A DNA stretch of 64,000 nt from Polaromonas sp. AER18D-145 (GCF_002379095.1 NZ_NBZV01000001.1:62001-126000); one strand, 5' to 3'; counted from the stretch's first letter, positions 7,812-17,542 are shown. A program made the numbers and translations. The notes: generated by a model not told the origin, from the sequence alone.

Positions 7812-10800
7812 GTGAAGGGTAACGAAGACCTCGCCGAAGAAAACCGTCGCCTGAAGGCGCGGCTGCTTGAACTTGAAAGCGCCCACGACTTGCTTGATCG
7901 GGCGCTTGCCGAACAAAAGCGCGAGGCCGATTTGCTCAGGAGCGGCGCGCAGGGATTGCGCGATCTGGCCACGATATCGGCGGACTGGTACTGGGAGCAG
8001 GATGCGGAGCATCGCTTCGTCAGGTTTTCCGGCGAGCAGGCGGCCATCGAGCTCGATATCGAACGGGACAGCCACATTGGCAAGCGCCGTTGGGAGCTTG
8101 CCGGTGCGGTGCCTCTCAGCGGGTCCTGGGAAGCGCACCGCGCCTTGCTGGATGCCCATCAGCCGTTCCGGAATTTCGAATACATGCGCAAGCTCGGCGA
8201 CGAACTGCCGCACTACCTGTCGGTCAGCGGCATCCCGGTCTTCGACGACCAGAACCGCTTCCTCGGTTATCGGGGGACGGTGCATGACATCAGCGCGATC
8301 AAGCGCTCGGAGGAAGCCGAGCGGCAAGCCGCGGGTTTCCTCGATGAAGTGGTTGACAACCTGCCGATCGCCCTGCAACTGAAGTCCGTGCAGGACGGGT
8401 TCCGGATTGTGGGCTGGAACAAGGCGGCCGAGGCCTTGTACGGGGTGACCCGCGAAGAGGCGATGGGCCGCACGGTGCACGCCCTCTGGCCGAAAGAGGA
8501 CGCAGACCGCATGCACGCCGCCGACCTGGAGCTGGTCGCGGCAGGCGTCATGCAGGACTTGCCCGATCGCCTGGCCGCGACAAAACACCGCGGCGCCATC
8601 CGAGTTCACATGCGCAAGGTCCCGCTGAAGGACGCCAGTGGCGCCGTCACCCATGTCCTGGTCACCAGCGGGGATGTCACCGGACGTCTGGCCGCCGAGG
8701 CCCGCCTGCGCGACAGCCAGGAACGTTTTCGCAGCCTGACCCAGCTTTCCTCCGACTGGTACTGGGAGCTGGACGACCAGTTCCGCTTCACCCGGATGTC
8801 CAGCGGCGCGGCCCGCTTTGGCAGGCTTCCAGCCGGCTTGGGGGACCAGGCCCAGATCAGCGACTACATCGGCCGGACGCGCTGGGACATCGACGACAGC
8901 CCACGCAACAAGGCGGCGGCCTGGGCGGTGCATCGCGCGCAGCTGGAAAACCATGAAACCTTCCGCGACTTTGAATACGAGCGCGTGGACCTGGACGGCA
9001 AGCGCATCTTTTTCTGCATCAGCGGCGAGCCCGTGTTTGACATGGACGGGAAATTTACGGGCTACCGCGGCGTGGGCACCGACATCACTGCGCGCAAACA
9101 GACCGAAGCAGCGCTTGTAGCCAGTGAGGCACGCTTTCGCAGCGTGGTCGGTGCGCTGGCAGAAGGTGTCGTCATGCGTGATGCCGAGGGGCGAATCATC
9201 GACTGCAATGCCAGTGCCGAGCGCATTCTTGGCCTGACCCTGGCCCAGATGCGAGGGGAGACGCTACTCGGGCCGACATGGCAGACGCTGCGCGAAGACG
9301 GATCGTTGATGGCCGAGGATGAACGGCCCAGTGTGGTGGCCAGGCGCACGGGCTTGCCGCAGTCGAACGTGGTGGTTTGTTACCGCAAGCCCGATGGCAG
9401 TGATCTGTGGGCACTGATCAATGTGAGGCCGTTGTTTGACAGTGCCGGCGACGCCCCGTCCGGGTTTGTCAGCACCATCACCGACATCAGCAAGCGCAAG
9501 CGCGCCGAGATGGAAATTGTCCGGCTCAACGTCGACCTGGAAAACCGGGTCTCGCGCAGGACAGCCCAGCTGGAAGTGGCCAACACGGAACTGGAGGCTT
9601 TCTCCTATTCCGTGGCGCACGACCTGCGTTCCCCACTGAGTTCCATCGACGGCTACTGTGCCTTGCTGCAAAAGGCGGTGTCGCCGCAGGCTGACGAACG
9701 CGCGATCCATTACCTGAGCCGGATACGCGGCGGTGTGCGGCGCATGGGTGAACTGACCGACGGGCTGCTGCTGCTTGCCAAGCTGTCGCGCACCAGCCTG
9801 AACTGGGAGACCGTGGACCTCGGTGCCGAGGCGGCCCGGGTCGTCGCACAATTGTCGGAGACCGAGCCCGGCCGCGACGTTCAGGTGACCGTCGAGCCCG
9901 GCATGCTGGCCCGGGCGGACGTCTCGCTGATCCGGCAGGTTCTTGAGAACCTGATCAGTAACGCCTGGAAGTTCAGTGCGAAAAAGACCCGCACGGAGAT
10001 CGTGGTCGGCAGGGAAACCGTTGCCGACCAGCCGCCGGTGTATTTTGTCCGGGACAAGGGCGCGGGATTCGACATGGCTTACGCCGACAAGCTGTTCGGC
10101 ACTTTCCAGCGCCTGCATTCTCCGGAAGAGTTTGCCGGCAGCGGCATCGGCCTGGCCACGGTCAAGCGCATCATCATTCGTCACGGCGGGCGGATCTGGG
10201 CAAGTTCCGTGTTGGGTGAGGGCAGCACGTTTTACTTCACGCTCGGAAGCGACCAGGGCAATGCCTTGCCGGGGGAAGATGTTTCCGCAGAAGACGCGGG
10301 CATTGCGCTGGCCCTTCCCCGCTCACGCCATCTGTTCAGGGACACCGGCCAGGCGGCCCGGGATACGGCGGGTTCACTGATCAGCAGTGACAACGATATC
10401 TTCTCCGCCGGCGACCAGCAGTTCAGCAGTGCTTTCGAACATGCGGCGATCGGCATGGCGCTGATTGCCGTCGATTCGCGCCGGATCAAGGTCAACAGCG
10501 CCTTCTGCCAGATGCTCGGTTACTCCGAGGCCGAGATGCTGGCCCGCACCGTTCAAGACATCACCCATCCTGAGGACGTCGAATGGGATCTGCTGCAGCG
10601 AAAAAGGGCGCTGGCCGGCGAGATTGAAACCTACCAGTGGGAAAAGCGTTATCTCCACAAGTCCGGGCGTATTGTCTGGGCCTATCTGACGTGTTCGCTG
10701 GTGCGCGACCCCGATCGCAAGCCGCTGCACTTCATTTCCCAGGTGCAGGACATCACCGAGAGAAAAGAGGCCGAACGCACCCTGCGCGAGAGCGAAGAGC

Positions 10801-13004
10801 GCTTTCGCGCCCTGACCGAGCTGTCGTCCGACTGGTTCTGGGAGCAGGATGCGAACTTCCGCTTCGTGCGGATTTCCGCTGAAGGGCGCCGCACCCACAC
10901 GGCGGCGTTCAAGGGTGACAAGTCCATCGGGAAAACGCGCTGGGAACTGCCTTATGTACACATGGACGACAGCATCTGGGCCGCACACAGGGCTCAACTG
11001 GAAAGGCACGAAGTTTTTCGTGATTTTGAAGTCACGCGGCTCGACACCCAGGGGAAGATCCGCCATGTCTCCATCAGCGGTGTTCCCGTTTTCGACGCCT
11101 CCGGCCGCTTCACCGGTTACCGCGGCACCGGCCGCGACACCACCGAGATGCACCGCGTCAGCAACGCGCTGCGCGCCAGCGAGATGCAGTTGCGCGAGAT
11201 CACGGACACTGTGCCGGCCCTGATCGCCTATGTCGACAAGGCGCAGTGCTTTCGCTTTCACAACCGGGCCTATGAAGAAGGCTTCGGCCTGTCGCATGCG
11301 CAGATCGACGGCAAGACCCTGCTCGAGGTCATGGGTGAGGAGTTTTACCAGGTCGTGCGCGCCCGGGTCGACGAGGTCCTGTCGGGTTACCCGGTGGTCT
11401 ACGAGCGCACCCAGAAGACCGCGCGCGGCGACTACCGCGACTACGTGGTGAATTATTTTCCACGTTACGGCGACGGCAAGGAAGAAGGTGAGGTCATCGG
11501 GTTTTATTCGCTGGCGACCGACGTGACCGAGCTCAAGCGCATCGACCGCATGAAAAGCGAGTTTGTCTCCACGGTCAGTCACGAGCTGCGCACGCCGCTC
11601 ACCTCCATCCGCGGTTCGCTGGGTCTGATCTCCGGCGGCGTGGCCGGCGAGTTGCCGGCGTCCGTCAAGACCCTGGTGGACATTGCCAGGAACAACTGCG
11701 AGCGGCTGATCCGTCTGATCAACGACATCCTGGACATCGAAAAAATCGAGTCCGGCAAGATGCGCCTGGACTTGCAGGTGGTTGATCTCCAGCCCTTGCT
11801 GGCACAGGTGCTGGCGGCCAACGAAGGTTTTGGGGCGGCGCAGAACGTCAGTCTGAGCCTGGATTTCCCGGAGGGTGAGCTGCGGGTCCAGGTGGACAGC
11901 GACCGCCTGGCCCAGGTTGTGACCAACCTGCTGTCCAATGCGGTGAAATTTTCACCGCCGGGCGGGATGGTGGAGGTCCATGTCAAACGCGCCGGCCTCG
12001 GCGTGCGGGTGGAAGTGCGTGACCACGGGCCGGGTATTCCGGAAGAATTCCGCAAGCGCATTTTCCAGAAATTCTCCCAGGCGGATTCGTCCGACACGCG
12101 CCAGAAGGGCGGCACCGGGCTGGGCCTGAATATTTCCAGGGCGATTGTCGAACGCCTCGGCGGCAGCGTGGGTTTTGACAGCAAAGCCGGCATGGGCTCC
12201 ACCTTTTTCTTTGAACTGCCCGAATGGAAAGAGGCAGCGCCGCGCCTTCCAGCCCAGGCCCGGGTCTTCACCCGGCCCTGCGTGCTGATCTGCGAAGACG
12301 ACCGGGACATTGCCCGCCTGATCGCGATGATGCTCGACAAGGGCGGCTTTGACAGCGACATGGTTTACAGCGCCTCCGAGGCGATGGCCCATCTGGCGGC
12401 CAACCGGTATGCCGCGATGACGCTGGACCTCAAGCTGCCCGACCAGGATGGCATCTCGCTGATCCGTACCCTGCGCAGCCAGGACGGCACGCGTGATCTG
12501 CCCATTGTGGTGGTGTCAGCCATGGCCGGGGAGGGCCAGATCCAGTTCAACAACCAGCCGCTGACGGTGTCTGGCTGGCTCGAAAAGCCGATTGATGAAA
12601 ACCTGTTGATCCGCAGTCTGCGCCATGCGATGGACGGCATGGCCGAGGGCAAGCCCCGCATCCTGCATGTGGAGGACGATCTGGATATCCAGCGCATCAC
12701 GGCAGCGATCGTGCAGGACTTCGCCACCTTTGAATTTGCCGCCACGCTGCAGGAAGCCCGCGCGTGCCTGCTGGCGCATACCTACGACCTGGTCCTGCTC
12801 GATCTGACCCTGCCCGGTGAATCAGGCTGGGATCTGCTGGCCGACATCGAAGCGCTGGAGCGGCCGCCGCCGGTTGTGGTTTTCTCGGCCAGCGAGGTGG
12901 ACCGTGCCCAGGGAACCCGGGCCGCTGCCGTGCTGGTCAAGGCGCAAACCTCGAACGATGAGCTGCTGCAGACGCTGCAGCGGGTGCTCAGCCAGACGCG
13001 CTGA
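7812..13004 (+). CDS. Giant multi-PAS hybrid sensor kinase with two kinase cores and two receivers
   Basis: About 1730 residues from the GTG at 7812; a TTG at 7773 is an alternative start. Order: N-terminal coiled coil (about 3-45), four PAS/PAC modules (to about 570), a first HisKA with VAHDLRSPLSSIDGY (His603) and HATPase ending near residue 800, three more PAS modules (about 865-1235), a second HisKA with VSHELRTPLTSIRG (His1257) and HATPase with GTGLGLNISRAIVERLGG, then two receiver domains with Asp1539 (LDLKLPDQDG) and Asp1664 (LDLTLPGESGWD). Three PAS modules share the repeated motif SSDWYWEQD or close variants, a sign of internal duplication. No membrane segment is evident, so it is probably cytosolic. 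Having two full kinase cores in one chain suggests fusion of two kinase genes. The ligand and output are unknown; no transcription regulator is adjacent. Confidence 0.9.
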   Translation: MKGNEDLAEENRRLKARLLELESAHDLLDRALAEQKREADLLRSGAQGLRDLATISADWYWEQDAEHRFVRFSGEQAAIELDIERDSHIGKRRWELAGAVPLSGSWEAHRALLDAHQPFRNFEYMRKLGDELPHYLSVSGIPVFDDQNRFLGYRGTVHDISAIKRSEEAERQAAGFLDEVVDNLPIALQLKSVQDGFRIVGWNKAAEALYGVTREEAMGRTVHALWPKEDADRMHAADLELVAAGVMQDLPDRLAATKHRGAIRVHMRKVPLKDASGAVTHVLVTSGDVTGRLAAEARLRDSQERFRSLTQLSSDWYWELDDQFRFTRMSSGAARFGRLPAGLGDQAQISDYIGRTRWDIDDSPRNKAAAWAVHRAQLENHETFRDFEYERVDLDGKRIFFCISGEPVFDMDGKFTGYRGVGTDITARKQTEAALVASEARFRSVVGALAEGVVMRDAEGRIIDCNASAERILGLTLAQMRGETLLGPTWQTLREDGSLMAEDERPSVVARRTGLPQSNVVVCYRKPDGSDLWALINVRPLFDSAGDAPSGFVSTITDISKRKRAEMEIVRLNVDLENRVSRRTAQLEVANTELEAFSYSVAHDLRSPLSSIDGYCALLQKAVSPQADERAIHYLSRIRGGVRRMGELTDGLLLLAKLSRTSLNWETVDLGAEAARVVAQLSETEPGRDVQVTVEPGMLARADVSLIRQVLENLISNAWKFSAKKTRTEIVVGRETVADQPPVYFVRDKGAGFDMAYADKLFGTFQRLHSPEEFAGSGIGLATVKRIIIRHGGRIWASSVLGEGSTFYFTLGSDQGNALPGEDVSAEDAGIALALPRSRHLFRDTGQAARDTAGSLISSDNDIFSAGDQQFSSAFEHAAIGMALIAVDSRRIKVNSAFCQMLGYSEAEMLARTVQDITHPEDVEWDLLQRKRALAGEIETYQWEKRYLHKSGRIVWAYLTCSLVRDPDRKPLHFISQVQDITERKEAERTLRESEERFRALTELSSDWFWEQDANFRFVRISAEGRRTHTAAFKGDKSIGKTRWELPYVHMDDSIWAAHRAQLERHEVFRDFEVTRLDTQGKIRHVSISGVPVFDASGRFTGYRGTGRDTTEMHRVSNALRASEMQLREITDTVPALIAYVDKAQCFRFHNRAYEEGFGLSHAQIDGKTLLEVMGEEFYQVVRARVDEVLSGYPVVYERTQKTARGDYRDYVVNYFPRYGDGKEEGEVIGFYSLATDVTELKRIDRMKSEFVSTVSHELRTPLTSIRGSLGLISGGVAGELPASVKTLVDIARNNCERLIRLINDILDIEKIESGKMRLDLQVVDLQPLLAQVLAANEGFGAAQNVSLSLDFPEGELRVQVDSDRLAQVVTNLLSNAVKFSPPGGMVEVHVKRAGLGVRVEVRDHGPGIPEEFRKRIFQKFSQADSSDTRQKGGTGLGLNISRAIVERLGGSVGFDSKAGMGSTFFFELPEWKEAAPRLPAQARVFTRPCVLICEDDRDIARLIAMMLDKGGFDSDMVYSASEAMAHLAANRYAAMTLDLKLPDQDGISLIRTLRSQDGTRDLPIVVVSAMAGEGQIQFNNQPLTVSGWLEKPIDENLLIRSLRHAMDGMAEGKPRILHVEDDLDIQRITAAIVQDFATFEFAATLQEARACLLAHTYDLVLLDLTLPGESGWDLLADIEALERPPPVVVFSASEVDRAQGTRAAAVLVKAQTSNDELLQTLQRVLSQTR

Positions 13005-13072
13005 TCGAAGGAAGGTGGAGGGGCGCCTTCAGGCGGCGGGCCTGCTGCAGCAGCAAGCCCGCCTCAGGGCGT

Positions 13073-13624
13073 TTACATCCGGCCCAGATCCTGAATGGCG
13101 TCCACCACCATGCTGGTGCCCACGGCGATCAGCAGAATGTCGCTGGCCACGCGCACGTACTTGTGGCCGGAAGGGGGGGTGCCCAGCTGGATCAGCACGG
13201 AATTGGGCACCGGGTAAAACACCACATCACGCGGCAGCGGCTGGCCCATGGCCCATTTTTTGGCCTGGCCCGGAGGCATGCAGCCATTGTTTTTCTTTGC
13301 CAGGCCGGGAGGGCAGCGACCTGCCTTGTACTGCTTGCCGTAGTACTCGCGGATTACCACGCGCTGCTGGTCACCGAAGTAGGCGCCGACCCGGACATCC
13401 TGTTGCGCGGGGCGGGCCTGCTGGGCGCCCTTGTTGTTGCCGTTGCCCTTGTCGCCGCGGTCGGCCTTGTCCGACTTGCCGCCGGAACGTTCGTTTTGCT
13501 CCTGCTTTCCGCCTTTGCCCTGGCCGGCCCATTCGGGTTTCTGGGCCCATGCCGTGCCTGCCGCGACGGCAAACACCAGAACCAGAGGGAGTGTGCGCAT
13601 GTGGGAAAGTGGGTTCAGTTTCAT
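13073..13624 (-). CDS. CigR/RcnB-like periplasmic protein
   Basis: A 183-residue protein with a signal peptide (MRTLPLVLVFAVAAGTAWAQ; the ATG at Met9 is an alternative start). A low-complexity segment rich in Gly, Lys, Asn and Gln (about 30-70) follows. The C-terminal domain contains GRCPPGLAKKNNGCMPPGQAKKW, then PLPRDVVFYPVP and a terminal hydrophobic stretch ILLIAVGTSMVVDAI. This arrangement resembles proteins annotated as CigR family (RcnB-like). CigR is described in Salmonella as an anti-virulence factor, but the role here is not known. The gene converges with the giant kinase; GGCGGGC/GCCCGCC arms near 13034-13062 may form a shared terminator hairpin. Confidence 0.65.
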   Translation of the reverse strand: MKLNPLSHMRTLPLVLVFAVAAGTAWAQKPEWAGQGKGGKQEQNERSGGKSDKADRGDKGNGNNKGAQQARPAQQDVRVGAYFGDQQRVVIREYYGKQYKAGRCPPGLAKKNNGCMPPGQAKKWAMGQPLPRDVVFYPVPNSVLIQLGTPPSGHKYVRVASDILLIAVGTSMVVDAIQDLGRM

Positions 13625-13806
13625 GATGTGACCTTGGTGGGTTGCAATCGGCCGGGCCCGGGCCCGGTGCTTGGTTGACTACTTTATAACGCGTCAGCCC
13701 TTGATTTCGTTGTCCTTTTGGCCGAAGCGTGACCTTCCGGCGACGTTGTCCTACAGCCCGACCGGGCCGTCTGTCGCGCGAGGCGCGCCGAGTCGCTCCC
13801 TGCGGT

Positions 13807-14793
13807 TTACAGCTTGGCCCAATCGGAATAGCTGACCAGGGCCGGGCGCGGCGCATGGCCCAGCAGCCGATGCAGCGCGACGCACAGGCTGCTGAGATCG
13901 TCCCCCTTGTTGATCACAAGCGCTGCGCCCTCGTCGTAGGCCCGGGCTTCGAGGGCACTGTCCATGTAGCCGGAAATGATGATGACGGGCAGATCGGTCC
14001 GCAGCAGCTTGACCTGCTTGAGAAGGTCTATCCCCGTGTGAGTCTGCAGCCGGTAGTCGGTCACCAGCACATCACAGCCGAAAGGGTCGGCCTGCAGGGC
14101 AGCCAGCGCCTGCCGGGCGCTTTCGTGACAGGTGACGCGAAAGCCCGTCTGGGGCAGCGTGTCGCTGACCAGCGCCCGCATGGCTTCATAGTCGTCTACA
14201 TAGACGACATGGGGCGTTTCCTTGCCAGCGTCTGTACCGGCTGCGGTTTCCAGCGGCACGGCGGCCGGCAGGTAGATGTCGAAGGCTGTGCCGCGACCGG
14301 CCTCGGGCGACACGTTGATCATGCCCTGGTGCCGCTCAATGATGTCGCGCACCTCCGGCAGCGGCAGGCGGCGTGCGCTGGCAGGCCTCTCGTCGGTCTG
14401 CGCAGGCGCAGGCACAAGCGTGTGGAAGGGGCCGGTGGCCGCCCGGCTGCTGTTGCTGATGACCAGCCGTGCGTAACGCCGGGGTGGCAGGCCGCCCTGC
14501 AGCTTGTCGGCGTCGGGGTCAAGCACCACGTCATCCAGCAGCACCTCGGTCATCTCCACAACGATCTGTGTTGCCAGGCCCACCATCGACTGCCACGCGA
14601 CGATACAGGCGCTCAGCAGGGCGTGCTCCAGCCGGTCGGCGTGTGCGCGCAGCCAGGGGTCTTCATGGGAGAGTTCCAGCGCCAGTTCGACTTCGCGGGG
14701 AAGCAGGGCGCGAAAGCGGTGCAGGGCCCGCAACACGATGGGCTCCAGCTTCTGATTGAGCGTTTCTTCGGCGTGCGGAGCGTCAGACGGCAT
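13807..14793 (-). CDS. Receiver-domain protein with degenerate kinase-like N-terminal part
   Basis: 328 residues. The C-terminal part (about 195-310) is a receiver domain with VVYVDDYEAMR and acceptor Asp246 in VLVTDYRLQTHTG. The middle (about 150-180) has RHQGMINVSPEAGRGTAFDIYLP, which resembles the end of a histidine kinase ATPase domain (G2-like SPEAGRGT). However, the H-box and a clear N-box are missing. It therefore looks like a kinase that has lost autophosphorylation and kept its receiver. There is no DNA-binding domain. It may act as a phosphate sink or in protein-protein signalling. An imperfect palindrome upstream (14859-14876) could be its operator. Confidence 0.7.
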   Translation of the reverse strand: MPSDAPHAEETLNQKLEPIVLRALHRFRALLPREVELALELSHEDPWLRAHADRLEHALLSACIVAWQSMVGLATQIVVEMTEVLLDDVVLDPDADKLQGGLPPRRYARLVISNSSRAATGPFHTLVPAPAQTDERPASARRLPLPEVRDIIERHQGMINVSPEAGRGTAFDIYLPAAVPLETAAGTDAGKETPHVVYVDDYEAMRALVSDTLPQTGFRVTCHESARQALAALQADPFGCDVLVTDYRLQTHTGIDLLKQVKLLRTDLPVIIISGYMDSALEARAYDEGAALVINKGDDLSSLCVALHRLLGHAPRPALVSYSDWAKL

Positions 14794-14858
14794 GGATTTC
14801 TTTCCGCGGCAGGGGTCGGCAAGCGCGCTGGTGCGGCGTTGTGCGCGACGGGGAAAGA

Positions 14859-14876
14859 CTAGGTCTTTTGGCCTAG
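14859..14876. promoter_or_regulatory. Palindrome CTAGGTC-tttt-GGCCTAG
   Basis: Two 7-base arms with one mismatch, separated by four T, lie 66 bases upstream of the receiver-protein start. The shape fits a dimeric regulator site such as that of a LuxR-type response regulator. The binding protein is unknown. Confidence 0.4.
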
Positions 14877-14967
14877 GGCGTCAATGAGGCTTGTGGCGGC
14901 GGGTACGCCGCAGGCCGCGGAACGTGATGCCAAAAACGGCTGCAGCCCAATACAGGTAATCAGTAAG

Positions 14968-14985
14968 TGCTATCAATAAAATAGC
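14968..14985 (+). repeat. Partial family A repeat
   Basis: TGCTATCAATAAAATAGC is identical to the first part of the copy at 5263-5324. The rest of the repeat is not recognisable here. It lies 20 bases downstream of the EF-hand gene stop (minus strand). Confidence 0.6.
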
Positions 14986-15005
14986 GTTCTCGCAGTGGTC
15001 CCCTG

Positions 15006-15398
15006 TCAGCGGCTTTTGGCCTGGTTCAACGCGCTTTCGAACTCCTGATGCGACAGGGCGCGGTCCTTGTTCGTGTCGGCTTCATCAAAGTGCCTGGCCA
15101 CGCCGCGAAAGCCGGAGGCCTCTTCGCGGCTGATCTTGCCGTCCTTGTTGGTGTCCATGAAGCTGAATGCCCGCGCGATGTCCCCGGAGGTGTATCTGGG
15201 GTCGGTAGCGGCCGAGGCCGTCGAGACCGCGGAGGCGGACGATGCGGAATCTGCCTGAACCGCTGGCGGTGGGGTTGGCGCTGCGGTGGCCGGCTGGGCG
15301 TGTGCCACGGGCGCCAGCAGCGCCGCTGCGGTGGCGAGGGCGAAGAGGATACGGGTTGGGGTACGGGATGCGCCCCGTGAGGCGGTGGTCAAAGTCAT
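15006..15398 (-). CDS. EF-hand calcium-binding secreted protein
   Basis: About 130 residues from the ATG at 15398, which has AGGA upstream; in-frame ATGs at 15425 and 15512 are alternatives. A signal peptide (ILFALATAAALLAPVAHAQ) is followed by an Ala/Pro/Ser-rich linker. Two EF-hand loops follow: DTNKDGKISREE and DTNKDRALSHQE. Both have Asp at positions 1, 3 and 5 of the loop (D-x-N-x-D) and an acid at position 12, so calcium binding is credible. It is probably periplasmic. It is divergent from the AI-2E-family transporter, with about 320 bases between. Confidence 0.8.
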   Translation of the reverse strand: MTLTTASRGASRTPTRILFALATAAALLAPVAHAQPATAAPTPPPAVQADSASSASAVSTASAATDPRYTSGDIARAFSFMDTNKDGKISREEASGFRGVARHFDEADTNKDRALSHQEFESALNQAKSR

Positions 15399-15722
15399 CG
15401 GTGTCCTGACGGTAGTGGCAAACATGAGCTCCATTGAACGCCAATCGACGTGTCGGCGCCAGCAAGGTTGCACGGTGTTGCGTGACTTTACATCGCAGAA
15501 GGAGCGGGACACATTTCTTTGCGCTGACCAGGCGGTTCGGGTTGCCCGCTGACAGCAACTGTCCGGCCTGTCCCACAGGCTGCAAACCTCTGGACTGGCG
15601 AGCGAGCCGTTCGATGGAGGCGATCATCAGTCAGAGCGTCACCGCGCAAACGGAAACCGGCCTTCCCGGTGCCATCTGTGTGGCAGGCGGCACTCATTCA
15701 CCCAGCCAGGAACCGTGAACCC
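15399..15722. other. Divergent intergenic region, EF-hand gene and transporter
   Basis: 324 bases between the two divergent genes. I see no gene or repeat in it. It must hold the promoters of both genes, but no convincing -35/-10 pair could be singled out. Confidence 0.4.
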
Positions 15723-16817
15723 ATGAACCTCCCCAACGCAGCGAAATCCACCACGCTTGAAGACAAGACCTTCCTGCTTCTGCTGCTGGCCGTCTCGGTG
15801 GCCTTCCTCTGGATACTCTGGCCGTTTTACGGCGCGGTGTTCTGGGGCGCGGTGCTGGCCATCATGTTCAAGCCGCTGTACCTGCGCGTGCTCAGGACCA
15901 TGCCAGCCAGGCGCGTTGGTGCCGCGCTGCTCACACTGCTGATCATCCTGGTGGCGGTCATCCTGCCGGTGGGCATTGTGACCGGGCTGCTGATCCAGGA
16001 AGGCGGCAGCGTCTACCAGCGCATGCAGTCGGGTGAACTCAGTGTGGCGCGGTACTTCCAGCAGGTCTACGAGGTCCTGCCGGCCTGGATCACCAGTCTG
16101 CTCGACCGCTTCGGCATGAACAACTTCGGGCTGGTGCAGCAGCGGATCACCGAAGGGCTGACCAAGGGCAGCCAGTTTTTCGCCACGCAGGCGCTGAACA
16201 TCGGTCAAGGCACCTTCGATTTTTTCGTCAGTTTTTTTGTCATGCTCTACCTGCTGTTCTTCCTGCTGCTCGACGGCTCGGCCCTGGTCATGCGCATCAA
16301 GGATGCCGTGCCGCTCAATGAGGATGTCAAGCGCAAGCTGTCGGCCAAGTTCACCACTGTCATTCGCGCCACGGTCAAGGGCAACATCGTGGTGGCCCTG
16401 ATCCAGGGCGCGCTGGGCGGCCTGATCCTGTGGGTGTTGGGCGTGCATGCGCCGGTGCTGTGGGGCACGCTGATGGCCTTTTTGTCGCTGCTGCCGGCTG
16501 TCGGGGCCGCCATGGTGTGGCTGCCTGTCGCGATTTATTTCCTGGCGACGGGGGCCATCGTCAAGGGTGTGGTCCTGATCGCCTTCGGCGTGCTGGTGAT
16601 CGGCCTGGTCGACAACATTCTTCGCCCGGTGCTGGTCGGCAAAGACACGCGGATGCCTGACTACGTGGTGCTGGTGTCCACGCTGGGCGGCATGGCGCTG
16701 TTTGGCCTGAACGGCTTTGTCATCGGCCCCGCAATCGCGGCGATGTTCATGGCGGCCTGGGGTCTGTTCGCCCGGGCGCGGCAGGCGGAGGATCCGGAGT
16801 CGCCCGAGGCACCTTGA
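15723..16817 (+). CDS. AI-2E family transporter (PerM/TqsA-like permease)
   Basis: A 364-residue membrane protein with about seven or eight hydrophobic segments. Pairs near residues 17-60, a long amphipathic section (SVYQRMQSGELSVARYFQQV), and a C-terminal block with GALGGLILWVLGVHAPVLWG, FLSLLPAVGAAMVWLP and LVDNILRPVLVG are typical of the AI-2E exporter superfamily. Members export varied substrates or act as antiporters; the name does not prove AI-2 transport. The ATG at 15723 is preferred over the longer frame from 15669, because it starts just before the first helix. It is monocistronic here. Confidence 0.87.
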   Translation: MNLPNAAKSTTLEDKTFLLLLLAVSVAFLWILWPFYGAVFWGAVLAIMFKPLYLRVLRTMPARRVGAALLTLLIILVAVILPVGIVTGLLIQEGGSVYQRMQSGELSVARYFQQVYEVLPAWITSLLDRFGMNNFGLVQQRITEGLTKGSQFFATQALNIGQGTFDFFVSFFVMLYLLFFLLLDGSALVMRIKDAVPLNEDVKRKLSAKFTTVIRATVKGNIVVALIQGALGGLILWVLGVHAPVLWGTLMAFLSLLPAVGAAMVWLPVAIYFLATGAIVKGVVLIAFGVLVIGLVDNILRPVLVGKDTRMPDYVVLVSTLGGMALFGLNGFVIGPAIAAMFMAAWGLFARARQAEDPESPEAP

Positions 16818-16885
16818 CGTCAGCCTGGCGGCAGCCCTGACGAAAAATTCGCAGGGTCAGGTGCCCGGAAATGCCCGAACCACCC

Positions 16886-17311
16886 TCAACGGGGAAGCAC
16901 CTTGTAGGCCCGGCCATCCGCTGCGGAGCCCGAGCTTTCTCCCTGAACAATCAGCGGCGCAAACACGCGAATCTCGGTTGTGACCGGTACGGTGAATTGG
17001 GTTTCCAGCGTGGATTTTCCGTTTCCCTTCGTGATCACCTTGACATCCTGCCCGAGCTCCGAACTGTCGGCAGCCAGAACGAGAAGCTTGATCGTTCCCG
17101 ATGCCGAGGTCAGGACATAACCGACGTCGACCTTCAGCCTGACTTGCTGACCCGGGTGAAGGACCTGGCTTGTGTCGGGTGAGATGGATGTGATTTGCGC
17201 CAAGGAACCGAAGGGCGGCTTGTTGGCGGGTTGCCCCGTGGACTGGCAACCGGGTAAAAAACTGGAAACAGCAATCGCCGCAAACAGTGAGGGTGAAAAT
17301 TTGATGCGCAT
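16886..17311 (-). CDS. Hypothetical lipoprotein
   Basis: 141 residues from the ATG at 17311 (the frame extends to 17368). The N-terminus MRIKFSPSLFAAIAVSSFLPGC has a lipobox ending at Cys22, so the mature protein should be lipid-anchored. The rest (TSISPDTSQVLHPGQQVRLKVDVGYVL and later TLETQFTVPVTTEIRVFAPL) looks like a beta-rich Ig-like fold. Family not recognised. It is convergent with the AI-2E transporter and divergent from urtA. Confidence 0.7.
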   Translation of the reverse strand: MRIKFSPSLFAAIAVSSFLPGCQSTGQPANKPPFGSLAQITSISPDTSQVLHPGQQVRLKVDVGYVLTSASGTIKLLVLAADSSELGQDVKVITKGNGKSTLETQFTVPVTTEIRVFAPLIVQGESSGSAADGRAYKVLPR

Positions 17312-17505
17312 TGTTCCATCCTGAACCGGATGAAGATAAATGTCAAAGGAAGTGGGGGTGCCTGGCAAATGGAAAGGAGAAACACCCGTTCCAGCGTGGC
17401 TGCTGTCGATGCCTGGGCCGCCCTGTCAGGGAAGGCCAGGCCGGCGCCGGGAGAAGGGCCCCAGCTCCTGCGCCGCAATGGGCTTCAGCCTCCCTGAACC
17501 ACGTT

Positions 17506-17521
17506 TGGCAGCGAACCGGCA
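17506..17521 (+). promoter_or_regulatory. Weak sigma-54-like site upstream of urtA
   Basis: TGGCAGCGAACCGGCA keeps the GG and GC dinucleotides at the -24/-12 spacing but lacks the usual TT before GC. It lies about 150 bases upstream of the urtA ATG. Nitrogen control of urea transport makes it plausible, but the match is weak. Confidence 0.25.
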
Positions 17522-17542
17522 CTCGTTGTGATCCTCGCCTGC

